Shown here piece after piece: positions 44,901 through 55,700 of a stretch of 64,000 nt of DNA. A program made the translations under genes and the position numbers. The notes beneath the pieces are model-generated. The model had not been told where the DNA came from and did no database searches. It saw only the letters and a list, made by a program, of their open reading frames with translations. The stretch comes from Odontesthes bonariensis (taxonomy: Eukaryota > Chordata > Actinopteri > Atheriniformes > Atherinopsidae): assembly GCF_027942865.1 (NCBI RefSeq), contig NC_134509.1, positions 18,184,267 through 18,248,266 of the forward strand. Reading direction: 5' to 3'. Every line of letters starts with the position of its first letter. Position 1 is the first letter of the stretch.

Positions 44901-47488
44901 GTTATCAGACCGCGCATAGATTTTTGCATTTACAGACAATCATCTCTTTGAGCGGCACCATCAGAATGTGTTGGGACAAAAGAAAAAAAAAGACATAAAA
45001 GACAAATAAATATTTGTATGAATAGGCTTAAAAAAGACATTTATAGGCCTATTATATTTTATAAAGACACTCGTGTCTTGGGGGTGGACTCCCTCAGCCA
45101 CTGGCCTCCCGTTAAAGGTGGCGGTGCTGGGCAGCACCCGTTTTACGGGCATCTGCCTTCTTTCTGTTGGCTCAGTAGAAGTCTGTGTTAGTTTAAATAG
45201 GCTTAATTATTTAACAGAACATGATATAGATGATGACTCTAAATTGTCCTTAGGCGTGAGTGTGAGTGTGCATGGTTGTTTGTCTCGTTTGTCTCTATGT
45301 GGCCCTGTGATGGACTGGCGGCCTGTCCAGGGTGTACCCCGCCTCTTGCCCATTGACCGCTGGGATAGGCTCCAGCCCCCCCGCGACCCGACTGACGGAT
45401 TCAGCGGTGTATAGATAATGGATGGATGGATGGTATAGATGAGAAGACACAGTTTATGTGTGTGAAAACAGCATTATGTTGGGAATAAAATAACTGCACA
45501 ATCAAATAGCCGCTTAATATTTACTTTACAGTGTAAAACATGATCAAAATGAGGTACCTCCATGCCGAGGTCTCACCTGTTTGAACAATGTTTTTATATT
45601 TCATCTTAAACTGCTGCCAAGTGCGCTTCTCCCCCGCGGGATTGTACATAAATGAAATAAATGAATGGGCTACTATTCAAGCAGTTTCCATGTAATATTA
45701 TTGTGATTGCAAAGGACTACATTTAAACTTACGCTTTTGTAGCTGCAGCGGTGTTGCACTTATTTCTAAAAACGTGTTGAAACTCGCCGTATGAGCGCAT
45801 TAAGATTTCCAATTCGAGGTTGGTGAAAAACGTTGCCCCTCCTCTTCCCTGTTGCCAAGGTGACTCGTCGAATCGGGGCTCCATTGATGCTGGCTTTTTA
45901 AAGTTGTGGTGCACGCGCTAAACTCAAGGTCCTACTCAGAGTTGATTAACCTCACTCAAATCAGCGTTTCTGGAACCAAAAACTCAGGGTTTTCTATCTC
46001 AGAGTAGATCAACTCAGAGATCAGGAACAGACTCAGAGTTGGTTGAACCTGCTACGTGAAACGGACCCCAGGACTGCTGGGGGATGTTTTCTCTCAAAGA
46101 AACAAAGAAACATCATCTGAGGATCTGTGGATGAACGATGAATGTGGGGTGAAAATGTTGTTAAAATAAAGTAAGAGCACGATAAAGATAGTTTTTTATC
46201 TCACGTGTCTGAAGCCCTCGTGTTTCTTACAGTATTCGTAGGCTGATTAAAAATAAATTAACTCGTTTGTTTATTTTTGATAAAACTTTTAACCAGGACT
46301 TTGCTGTTTGGATGTGAGGAGCTTTCATTTACAGACGGAAATGAGCCTACAGCAATTAAAAATGTGAAGCTGAAGGTTCGACAGGAAGACCAGGAGCAGA
46401 AAAACATTCACGTCTCAGACGGCTTGACGTCAGAGTTGAGTCGTAGCTGTGATGCTAATCCTGCTCTTTGTGTCTCTGCAGGGGGGCAGATCAGCTTTGA
46501 CGTGTTCCCTGATGGCTGGGATAAGAGGTACTGTCTGGCCATCGTAGAGAAGGACAACTACTCAACCATCCACTTCTTTGGAGACAAGACCAAACCTGTG
46601 AGTGTGTGAGGTAGTTCAGGAATGGTTTTATAAAAACACAACCACCTGAACACTGAGACAATAGCCGCTTTCGGACTGTAGGAACCTTTGGCAGTTCTAA
46701 TAACCTTTTAATCCACGGGGCCGTTTTCTCCCGCATTCGGACATACAGGAACTCGGGACCATCTCCCTCAGTTCCTATAACCATTTTAGCTCCTTCACCG
46801 AGGTCGGGTCTTTTCTGGGTTCTATAGGAACGCATCTGATGTAGGTGTTTGGTGGTCGGTAGCTCCGCCCCATGTCATGTTGTCACGGCTGAAATGTTTC
46901 CTCATACAACACAGACACAACCTGCGCGTGTTTAATAAGTTAAACTTACACATTGTCTCCTTTGTCTGCGGCGCTCTCCTTCCTTCATGAAATGAAAAAG
47001 TATTGTAAAAACTGTTGAGCTGAAGCTGCTCAAACACGTGCACGTGAGTGTGTGCAGGAGTGAACGGGTTCACAGCAGGTCGGAGGCTGTTCAGACCCGA
47101 GTGCCTTTCAAAAACATTTTCCTTTTCTCTCAGCCTGAGCCGAGGAAACACCTTGAAGACGACCAACCGTTAAAAAGCTTTCACACACGATCAATATGCG
47201 ACATTTCAGCCTTTAGACCCAAAACAAAGGGACTTAAAGGACCGTCGCTGGGCTCCTGGCTCCTTAATCTGCTTCAGCCCCACAGAGGCGGGTCGGGTTA
47301 AACGACTAACCGGCTTTATGTTGTCGTGCTGCGCAGCCAACAGCACATCATAGAAACTCCTCACCTCTGCGTCTGTGTTTCAGGGAGGAAACGACTACGA
47401 GATCTACTCCGACCCCCGGACCGTCGGCCACGAGGTGACGTGTCCTGAGGAGACGCGGCGGCTCTGCGAGCAGCTCTTCTTCTCCTGA
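41984..47488 (+). CDS. pmm2: Phosphomannomutase 2 (8 exons)
   Basis: PMM2 is a cytosolic HAD-family enzyme that interconverts mannose-6-phosphate and mannose-1-phosphate, feeding GDP-mannose synthesis for N-glycosylation and GPI anchors. Exons are 41984-42058, 43475-43586, 43669-43745, 43913-44004, 44108-44207, 44344-44419, 46482-46597 and 47384-47488. They total 753 nt (250 aa; human 246), all in phase with GT/AG borders. The nucleophile motif DVDGT is at residues 15-19 and VGVVGGSD follows in exon 2. [18 protein letters not shown] is in exon 5, and exon 7 carries [18 protein letters not shown]. Residues equivalent to human Phe119 and Arg141, the common CDG sites, are conserved (about Phe122 and Arg144). 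Intron 1 holds a Tc1 relic and intron 6 a Harbinger-like element. PMM1 is less likely because exon sequence follows PMM2. Confidence 0.96.
42679..43383 (+). pseudogene. Tc1-like transposase relic in pmm2 intron 1
   Basis: An N-terminal DNA-binding segment ([51 protein letters not shown]) is followed, after frame changes, by a catalytic part. That part reads [53 protein letters not shown]. Stops and truncation after STMNSSG show it is dead. Same strand as pmm2. Confidence 0.88.
44464..46067. mobile_element. Harbinger-like nonautonomous element, copy 1 (pmm2 intron 6)
   Basis: The termini GGTCCATTTCACGAAGCAGG and AACCTGCTACGTGAAACGG are imperfect inverted repeats, and the element is 1,604 bp. 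The minus strand carries two exons of a Myb/SANT-like protein typical of PIF/Harbinger elements. The plus strand carries a fish LINE-type 3' tail at about 45150-45436. A near-identical copy starts at 62403. I could not settle a 3-bp target duplication. Confidence 0.75.
45545..45914 (-). pseudogene. Myb/SANT-like exons of a Harbinger-type element, copy 1
   Basis: Minus strand: the first exon, 45729-45914, encodes [20 protein letters not shown] and [11 protein letters not shown]. It ends at or near a GTAAGT donor at about 45730. A second block at about 45580-45645 encodes [19 protein letters not shown] and ends at CAG-GTGAGA. Together these resemble the Myb/SANT-like DNA-binding domain of Harbinger accessory proteins. 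Later exons and the transposase are absent. Confidence 0.65.
46598..47383. other. pmm2 intron 7
   Basis: Starts an apparent repeat at about 46663 (AATAGCCGCTTTCGGACTG), resembling the terminus of a fish DNA element. No matching right end was found within the intron. No coding sequence recognised. Confidence 0.35.
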
Positions 47489-47688
47489 ATCTGCCGTGAC
47501 GGGTTTTTAACAGAGAGCCCAACAGGCTCCGTCCGTTTATGTTCTGTGATTCGGCTTCATCGTTTTCTTCGGCTGTTTTCTGTTCTGAACATCAATCTGC
47601 TGTTACTGTTGGAGATGAAGCTGATGAAGACGTCTGTATGGTGTCCTGATGAAGTTTCTGATACGAGGCACTTAAAAAAACTGAGGGA

Positions 47689-47694
47689 AATAAA
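47689..47694 (+). terminator. pmm2: pmm2 poly(A) signal
   Basis: AATAAA 200 nt after the pmm2 stop codon, the first canonical hexamer on the plus strand there. mtmr7 converges from the other side. Confidence 0.6.
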
Positions 47695-48058
47695 AGAAGG
47701 GATCGATGCTGCTTGGTTTTTATCTCAAATACTCTTTTTAAAGTTAAAGATAATTAAATTAAAGTTTAATCCTCTCACTCGCTGCTCATTTTAACCTTGG
47801 AATGAACCATTTATATGGAACTATGGGTCCTTGTACAGGGGAGAACGGCCTCCTGTGACAGGAAGTGGACTGATTGAGGGGAAACCTTCTGATCAGGTGT
47901 GTTAAAGCAGAAAAGCATGCAGAGCAGCTTCGGTTTGTATGAACTAATGAAATGTGTTGGTGTGACCCTGTAGTTAAAGAACCGGTCCATTTCATGTCGG
48001 GCTGTTTTATCATCAAGCATCAGACCTCTGCTGGTCATCGCTTCCCTTTAACGGTGCT

Positions 48059-48064
48059 TTTATT
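48059..48064 (-). terminator. mtmr7: Candidate mtmr7 poly(A) signal
   Basis: Minus-strand AATAAA 900 nt past the mtmr7 stop. It lies about 370 bp from the pmm2 poly(A) signal, so the two genes end tail to tail in a short shared interval. Confidence 0.4.
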
Positions 48065-48963
48065 CATCTTTTACATCGATGGATACATGACACACACACC
48101 ACAGGCTACAGTGAGTTAGGAGGAAGAGGAGGGCAGCTTTGATTTCTCAGGTGTTTGTGACAGCAGCAGGAGTCCAAACACCAGTTCTAACAGAATTCCT
48201 CTAAAATCCAGATTTAATAACCGGGCTGAGTGACTTCAGTGTGTTCGGGTTAGAGGAGACAGAGAAGAGATCCATCAGAACCGCAGAAACTCACCTCACG
48301 GATCACCTGAATATTAAATCAGGTCCTTGAAAAGGAAAATACATAAAAACAGAAGAAGACTTTCAGCGTTTGTTGTAAACATTCACATCTGTTCACATTT
48401 GTTCACATTTAGTTTGGTCCTGAGCTCCGACAGAACCTCCGGAACCGCCTTTAACAGGAAATAAAAGTTCAGAGTCCGTGCACGCTCACAGGATGAGGCA
48501 GAGTCTCCCTGTTGGCTGACCTGGGATCAGACTCACAAACATACTGCTGAGTAATGATGTTTATCAGCCTTTCATGGCTGCATCTCACTGAGGGAGGAAG
48601 ACTGGGAGTAAATCTGTCCTTCATCCATCTCCCACATGACTTTTTGGAGCAGAAGTGATAAATGAACGCAGGTCAACTCAGGGTTTGTCCATCTCACTGT
48701 GGTAAAAGTGCATTTCATGAAGTAAAAACACCTAAAAACAGCATCTACACAGTAAAAAGCAGCCAGTCTGGTTCTGTGCAACAAATAATCAAATAAAAAG
48801 AAAGTCCTCGCTGAGTTTTTGTCCAAAACAGATAAAATGTTGGTGAAGTTTCACTGGACCCCCTTCAGAGTGAGAGGAGGACACAAACAGGAAAAAACCT
48901 GCCTGTCACCAGCCGCTGTCAGAGTAAAGTTCCCTTTGTTGTCAGGCAGCAGCACGGTCAGTT

Positions 48964-51008
48964 TCATTCCAGGTCCGGGTCTTTGCTGTCGTCCCCGCCG
49001 CTGGATGAGCGGCTGCTGAGGTCGGCCACGCCCGACTCCAGGTCGCTGCAGGCGGAGAGGTCCTCGGGGTCGAGCTGCAGCCCTACAGGCGGGGAGTGGG
49101 AGGGGTCCTGGGTTTGAGCCTTCCGATTGGCCGGTTCAGAGGAGAGTGTGCGAGTGTTCTCATGTGCAGGGCTGGTGATTGGGTCTGCAAAAGTGGGCGG
49201 GTCCGGCCCGCTGTGTCTATACCGCAGGTGGCGAGTCCTCCTCGGAACCTCGATGTTCTCCCAGGTGATTGGCTTCCCGGTCAGAGCTGCGATCTTCTGC
49301 ACACACAGACAGAACACCTCAGCACACCTCAGCACACCTCAGCACACCTCAGAACACCTCAGCACACCTCAGAACACCTCAGAACACCTCAGAACACCTC
49401 AGAACACCTCAGCACACCTCAGCACACCTCAGCACACCTCAGAACACCTCAGAACACCCAACACCTGCTCTACCTGTTCTCTGCTGTAAAAAGGGTAAAT
49501 GTAACAGCGTAGCCCGCTGGTCAAACACAGTGCAATTTTTATTGCGAGCAGATGAACGAAGTGCGTGTGTTGCCCTCAGCAGCAGCAGCTCACACCACCG
49601 GGGAGAGAGGAAGCAGAGAGACCCGCGGTCTTGTGTCTGTGTCTCCCTGTCCGCCTGCCTCCTCTCCGCCGTGTTCAGCTCCCTGCGGTGCGGACAGGAA
49701 TCCACCTGGCGGAGAGCGGAAATAAGCTGGCAGAGCGATCATCAAGAGCCCCGACGTGTGGGCTCTTGATGATCGCTCTGCCGGCTGATTTCAGGGCAAC
49801 CATCCCGCGGTGTGTCCGCTCTCCGCCAGGTGGATTCCCCCTGAGTGTCCGCACCGCAGGGAGCTGAACACGGCGGGATGGCTCTGGCTGATTTCACCAG
49901 AGAGGAGGCAGGTGGACAGGGAGACACAGACACAAGACCGCAGGTCTCTCTGCTTCCTCTGTCCCCGGTGGTGTGAGCTGCTGCTGCTGCTGAGGGCAAC
50001 ACACGCACCCACAGCACTTCGTACATCTACTCACAATAAAAACTGCACTGAATCCAACGTTTTATTGCCTTCACCACTCAACAAGCATACTACAATAGCG
50101 GCAGCCAGAAAAAACCATGGCACCTGTGATGTCACACGGAAGCCCCGCCCCCAGTCTGGAATTCCAGGAAGGATTTCCAAGCGGCAAATTCAAAATCGCA
50201 AATTTCATGCGTTTATGAATGTTTTGGTGTAGAGTCCAATGATCATTATTGTTCCTCTGTGTATGTATTATCATTATGTATTGGGTGTAGTGTCAGCTTT
50301 CTGTAGGCCTTTAAAGGTGACATATTGTGTAAAAACCCCTTCTTCCTGGGAGCATATATCAGGGCGTCTGAAGTCACCAGCAGGTGTTAAACTCCCCAGA
50401 AACACGACCCTGGTATTTATTTAGTTCCTCATTAACGAGCCGTTTCAAAAGTACGTCACCACTTAAGTTGACTCGTACATCGCACTAAGACCTCAGAAAG
50501 GTCAGAATATGTCACTTTTAAACCAGTTAGTGTTCCAGCCATAAATCAGGCTCACTGGTTCTGTTGTGTTCCTGCTTAAACATTATAAGAAGATCAAAAT
50601 TACAACAAAGAACGAACAACACGTTTCAAATGGAAGAACTGTGACAGAATTTGAACAGATGTGAAAGCAGATGTTTTTCTGTGGGGGGGGGGGGTAGTAT
50701 ACAGGAATAAGCCCTGATAAGGTGTTAGGACTGTTTACTGTTCCTGATAATATTTACGTGATGGCTGTTGTGGATGATTTTATCTGTTTGACTGGGGTTA
50801 AAGGTCACAGGGGGGTGCGTTTGTGTGTTGTATGCCTTGTCTGGAGCCCGGGTGGTGGTGGGCGGTTCCTCCGGGCGGTACCTCCTGGTGATTGGTCAGC
50901 TCCTCCTCCAGCTGCTGGGACTCCTCCCTCACAGCAGACAGGAAGTCGGCAGGCGACTGGCGAGGAGGCGTCGACTTCTCTACGTGGTTATAGAGACCCT
51001 TCCACATT
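48964..51008 (-). CDS. mtmr7: mtmr7 C-terminal exons: coiled coil and acidic tail
   Basis: Exon 50882-51008 encodes MWKGLYNHVEKSTPPRQS then a heptad-like stretch (AVREESQQLEEELTNHQE), the start of the coiled coil used for MTMR9 pairing. The final exon, 48964-49296, is 111 codons with stop. It holds a Pro/Ser/Thr-rich linker and ends DDSKDPDLE, preceded by the conserved DLESGVADLSSRS block. It is shorter and more divergent than the human tail. Confidence 0.87.
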
Positions 51009-51445
51009 CTGGAGAAAATAACAGATTCATTACAATTGACCGCAGCTCTGAACCAAAAATACTTTTATGGATCTTTGTGGTTTATTTCAGCCTCTGTGGG
51101 TCATGTTAACCTGACACTAAGATGCTAAAGATGGACCTGCAGGCCGGCTGCTTCTCCGTTACAGTGTGTGTTGCAGTGTGTGTGAGGGTGTGTGTGTTAC
51201 AGTGTGTGTTGCAGTGTGTGTGTTACAGTGTATGTTTGGGGGTGTGTGCCCTGCAGTGTGTGTGTGTGTGTGTGTGTGTAACAGTGTGTTACAGTGTGTG
51301 TGTGTGTGTTACAGTGTGTGTGTGAAGGTGTGTGTTACAGTGTGTGTATGTTGCAGTGTGTGTGTTACAGTGTGTGTGTTACAATGTGTGTGTGTTACAG
51401 TGTGTGTGCTTGTGTGTGAGAGGGTGTGTGTTACAGTGTGTGTGC

Positions 51446-51482
<37 letters not shown>

Positions 51483-52695
51483 GGTGTGTGTTACAGTGTG
51501 TGTATGTTGCACTGTGTGTGTGCGCTGCAGTGTGTGTGTTACAATGTGTGTGTGTGTTACAGTGTGTGTGTGTGTGTGTTTCAGTGTGTGTGTGTTGCAG
51601 TGTGTGTGTGTGTTTCAGTGTGTATATGTTGCAGTGTGTGTGTTACAGTGTGTGTATGTTGCAGTGTGTGTGTGTGTTGCAGTGTGTGTGTGTATGTTGC
51701 AGTGTGTATGTTGCAGTGTGTGTGTGTTTCAGTGTGTGTATGTTGCAGTGTGTGTGTGTGTTACAGTGTGTGTATGTTGCAGTATGTGTGTGTGTTTCAG
51801 TGTGTGTATGTTGCAGTGTGTGTGTGTGTTACAGTGTGTGTATGTTGCAGTGTGTGTGTGTGTTTCAGTGTGTGTATGTTGCAGTGTGTGTGTGTTTCAG
51901 TGTGTGTATGTTGCAGTGTGTGTGTGTGTTACAGTGTGTGTATGTTGCAGTATGTGTATGTTGCAGTATGTGTGTTGCAGTGTGTGTGTGTGTTACAGTG
52001 TGTGTATGTTGCAGTGTGTGTGTGTTTCAGTGTGTATGTTGCAGTGTGTGTGTGTTTCAGTGTGTGTATGTTGCAGTGTGTGTGTGTTTCAGTGTGTGTA
52101 TGTTGCAGTGTGTGTGTGTTGCAGTGTGTGTGTTACAGTGTGTGTATGTTGCAGTATGTGTGTTGCAGTGTGTGTGTGTGTTACAGTGTGTGTATGTTGC
52201 AGTGTGTGTGTGTTTCAGTGTGTGTATGTTGCAGTATGTATGTTGCAGTGTGTGTGTGTGTGTTACAGTGTGTGTATGTTGCAGTGTGTGTGTGTTACAG
52301 TGTGTGTATGTTGCAGTGTGTGTGTGTGTTTCAGTGTGTGTATGTTGCAGTGTGTGTGTGTTTCAGTGTGTGTATGCTGCAGTGTGTGTTGCAGTGTGTG
52401 TATGTTGCAGTGTGTGTGTTGCAGTGTGTGTGTGTGTGTTACAGTGTGTGTATGTTGCAGTGTGTGTGTTGCAGTGTGTGTGTGTGTTACAGTGTGTGTA
52501 TGTTGCAGTGTGTGTGTTGCAGTGTGTGTGTGTCCTGCAGTGTCTCACTTGAAGCAGTAGGGGGTGGTGTTGGGTCTCAGGATGCCCTGACTCTGGCTCA
52601 GCTCGGCCTTGTACAGAGGGTTGGTGAACTCGGCTCTGTCCTTCCACAGCTGAGGCCACACGGAGTGACTGCGCTCACGAAGCCTGCAGTCAGAC

Positions 52696-52731
<36 letters not shown>

Positions 52732-55700
52732 GACCCATGAACCAGGAGTTCTGATGCACACACTCAGTGGGGTTACATGGCACTGAAAGGATCAGATAAT
52801 TGACTAAATTACAATAAGAATGAGTTGAGCAAGGGTAATTATCCTTGGATATATGGCGGTGAATGAATCGGACAGAGGCACAAAGCATGTCATACCCCGG
52901 TATGATAGGTCCCCATTTCAACTATTGCTAATAGAGCCACTTCCTGTTGACCCCCTTCAACAACAAACTCAGGCATTCGAGAAAATGGAGAACGAAGAGC
53001 AAGATGAAGCTACGTCCCTCTATATTTCGTCTGTGATGAGCTGCTTGTTGCACAAGCTCGATGCACAATGGAGAATTCTCCATCGCGTTTCCGACGGCGG
53101 CGACAACAGTAATATTGTCTCCTTTGACTTCTGGGTCACGACCCCGGGAAAAAGTCTCGAGCATGCGCAGAACACAAAGTCTAATTCACCACGTGCTTCA
53201 CCGTCTACAAGCAGGTTTATTTTGACTTTCAACCGAGTTATCTCGGGGTCTTAATCCGATCGCGAGTAACTTGATTCGATCCAATTTCTTGTCAGATTAA
53301 GGTGTCTACATGAACTTAATAACTCAGTCTTATTGTAATTTAGCCAGTTATCTGATCCTTTCAGTGCCATATAACCCCACTGACTGAGGTATTCAGACTT
53401 CATTTGGATCAGCTGTCCTAACAGCTGCTGTGCATCAGGTTGTAACTGGTCTACAGAACTTTGATTCAACAAAACAAGCCTCCATGTTGTTCTGCTTCGT
53501 CTGAGTATGTGTAGACCAAGTGGACCCCTGTGGACTGGTGAGGATGATAAAACTTGCATCACACAGGTGTTGGACCTTACTGCCCTGTGTCTTAATTAAA
53601 TACATGAATTCCCAAAGGATGAAGGGTGAAGAGAAGCTGCTGACCTCACTAAAAGGGCAGAGTTGAGCTCTAAGGCTACGGCTACACGAAAACGAAACGA
53701 GGTTTTTTTTGAAAACGGGTACGAAAATTCTTGCGACCACACGGCAACGCTGCTGTAAAGACTCAGGTCCAGACGAAAACGGATGAAAACGATGAAACGA
53801 TGCAGTACACACGCCACTGTGTCACGCCACGCTGTGAGACAATAGAGAAGTCTCACAGCGTCAACGTTTGACTGACGCAAAAACGTTTTCGCTGTAACAA
53901 TGGAAACGAAACAACCCCGTTTTCAAATCTTCCCACTCTGGAACCCGTTCTCAAAAACTATCGTTTTGGGGTAGTGGGAACGCCGGCTCCGTGTGGCCGC
54001 GACAGCGAAACGATAAGAAAAAGTATCGTTTACAGTGAAAAACGTTTTCGTGTAGCCGCAGCCTGAGACTACACCCTGAGTTAAAGAGACTTTTAAAGAG
54101 GTGTTAAAACAGGGCAGAGACAGAGAGCTTTAAATCAGCAGTAAAAACAAACCAACAGAGATGAGCGTTTTCCACTCATCTTCATGACCTCAGAGAGACC
54201 GAAGAACTGTTCGAACGGAAAGTCCTTCACAAATGAGAGGTCCTTTCTGCCGATGCCTTTGGATCATATGAAGGTTATATAATGCGAATTTTCCCAGAAA
54301 GCATAAAACAGCAGCAGGCTGATGACAAAGGAAATCTCTTGGAAATAAAAACCAGTGAACTGTGGATGTTTCCAGTCTTATAACAACACCAGATCATCTT
54401 TTATGCCTTATTCAGGCAGACCGCCCGTGCATGTGCAGTAAGTCAGTGTTCAGGTGTACCTCATGTCCCGGCGCTCCTTCTGACAGTTGCCCAGGAAGGT
54501 CCCGTACTGACAGGAGTAGACGTGGGTGTGTATGGCGATGAGGAAGCGCTCGTTGAACTCGAAGGCACATGGGAACTGCTCCGACAGCTGCCAAACACAC
54601 TCCAGGAACTGGTCGATGACTGGAGACACCTCTTTGGGATCTCCGTCCAGGTGAGAGTACCTGCGGAGGCAGAGTCTGTTCACAGCCCACCCAACAACAA
54701 ACACTTAGAAACAGCATGACGGGACAACGGGGGAGGAGCTGGAGGCGCTCGGGCCCCTCCTCCCCCTCCACAGAGGGCTTCACTCCTCTGAACCACAACC
54801 AGACAGACTTCTCTCAGTGTGTGATGAAGCTGCGTTTCTGTCTGGTCATCTGTGGGATGTGGGTTTAATCTTATGGCCTCTTATAGACCTTCAGGCCCTC
54901 TGAGCTCAGGCTAATAATCACTCAGCTTCTTTTATCAGATTTTTCTGTGACATGTGCCTTCAGTTCCTCGCTGTAAACAAATAATGATCTATAATCGGTT
55001 TCTATCCAGTTTTACTTCCCTCTTTGTTTCAAAGGTGAAACTCTGTATGTTGTTTATTGTTTCATTGATTAAATTAGAAGTGTATTTACAATCAATGTCT
55101 CCTACAGAAGACACCATGTTATTTGTTGCTGGTTCATCATTTAACATTTACATTTAGTGGGAGTTTTTACCCAAAGCAGCTTAAAACTGAAGATAAAACT
55201 TAAGGTGGAGCATCAGTGTGTGTCTTTTAAAGATGTCTGCTCAACTAAAGCTGCGTGTAAGATTCTTATTCTACTGTATTCTGTTCTTGTTCTACTGAAA
55301 TAAAACATTCAGTGCATATAAACCCATTTCATCGTACAGTAGATCATCTACAGGGTCTGCAGGTACAGGCTGGTGTGGACGGGAGCGGGATTAAAACAAT
55401 AGTCCCGTGCACGGCTGTATAATGGCGCTTTTCCACTAGCTCTACACAGCTCAGTTTGGTTGTGTTTCCATTACACTTCGTGCCTCCTCGACGAGGGCGG
55501 GGTCGTCGTAACACGGCTGCGCGTGCTGCTGCTCACCCTGTGGCTTTTTGTCGCACAGAAGGCAAGAGAAGAGAGCCAGAGAGCAGTGTGACGCTCAAGA
55601 TCAAAGACGAGCTTCAAAAAGACGACGTTTGGAGGTAAGCTAACGGTTGCTAACGCTAGGTTTTATTATCCGCGTTATGACGCTTCCAGTGACGACACTC

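Noticed and set aside
52545-52548. mtmr7 exon ending at the in-frame stop after CFK
   Set aside because: A GTGAGA donor splits the Lys codon and the next exon at 51008 restores phase and conserved sequence, so the stop is intronic.
51166-52733. Cys/Val-rich ORFs of 354-464 codons
   Set aside because: Product of (TG)n periodicity on the strand opposite mtmr7; no start context, domains or splice support.
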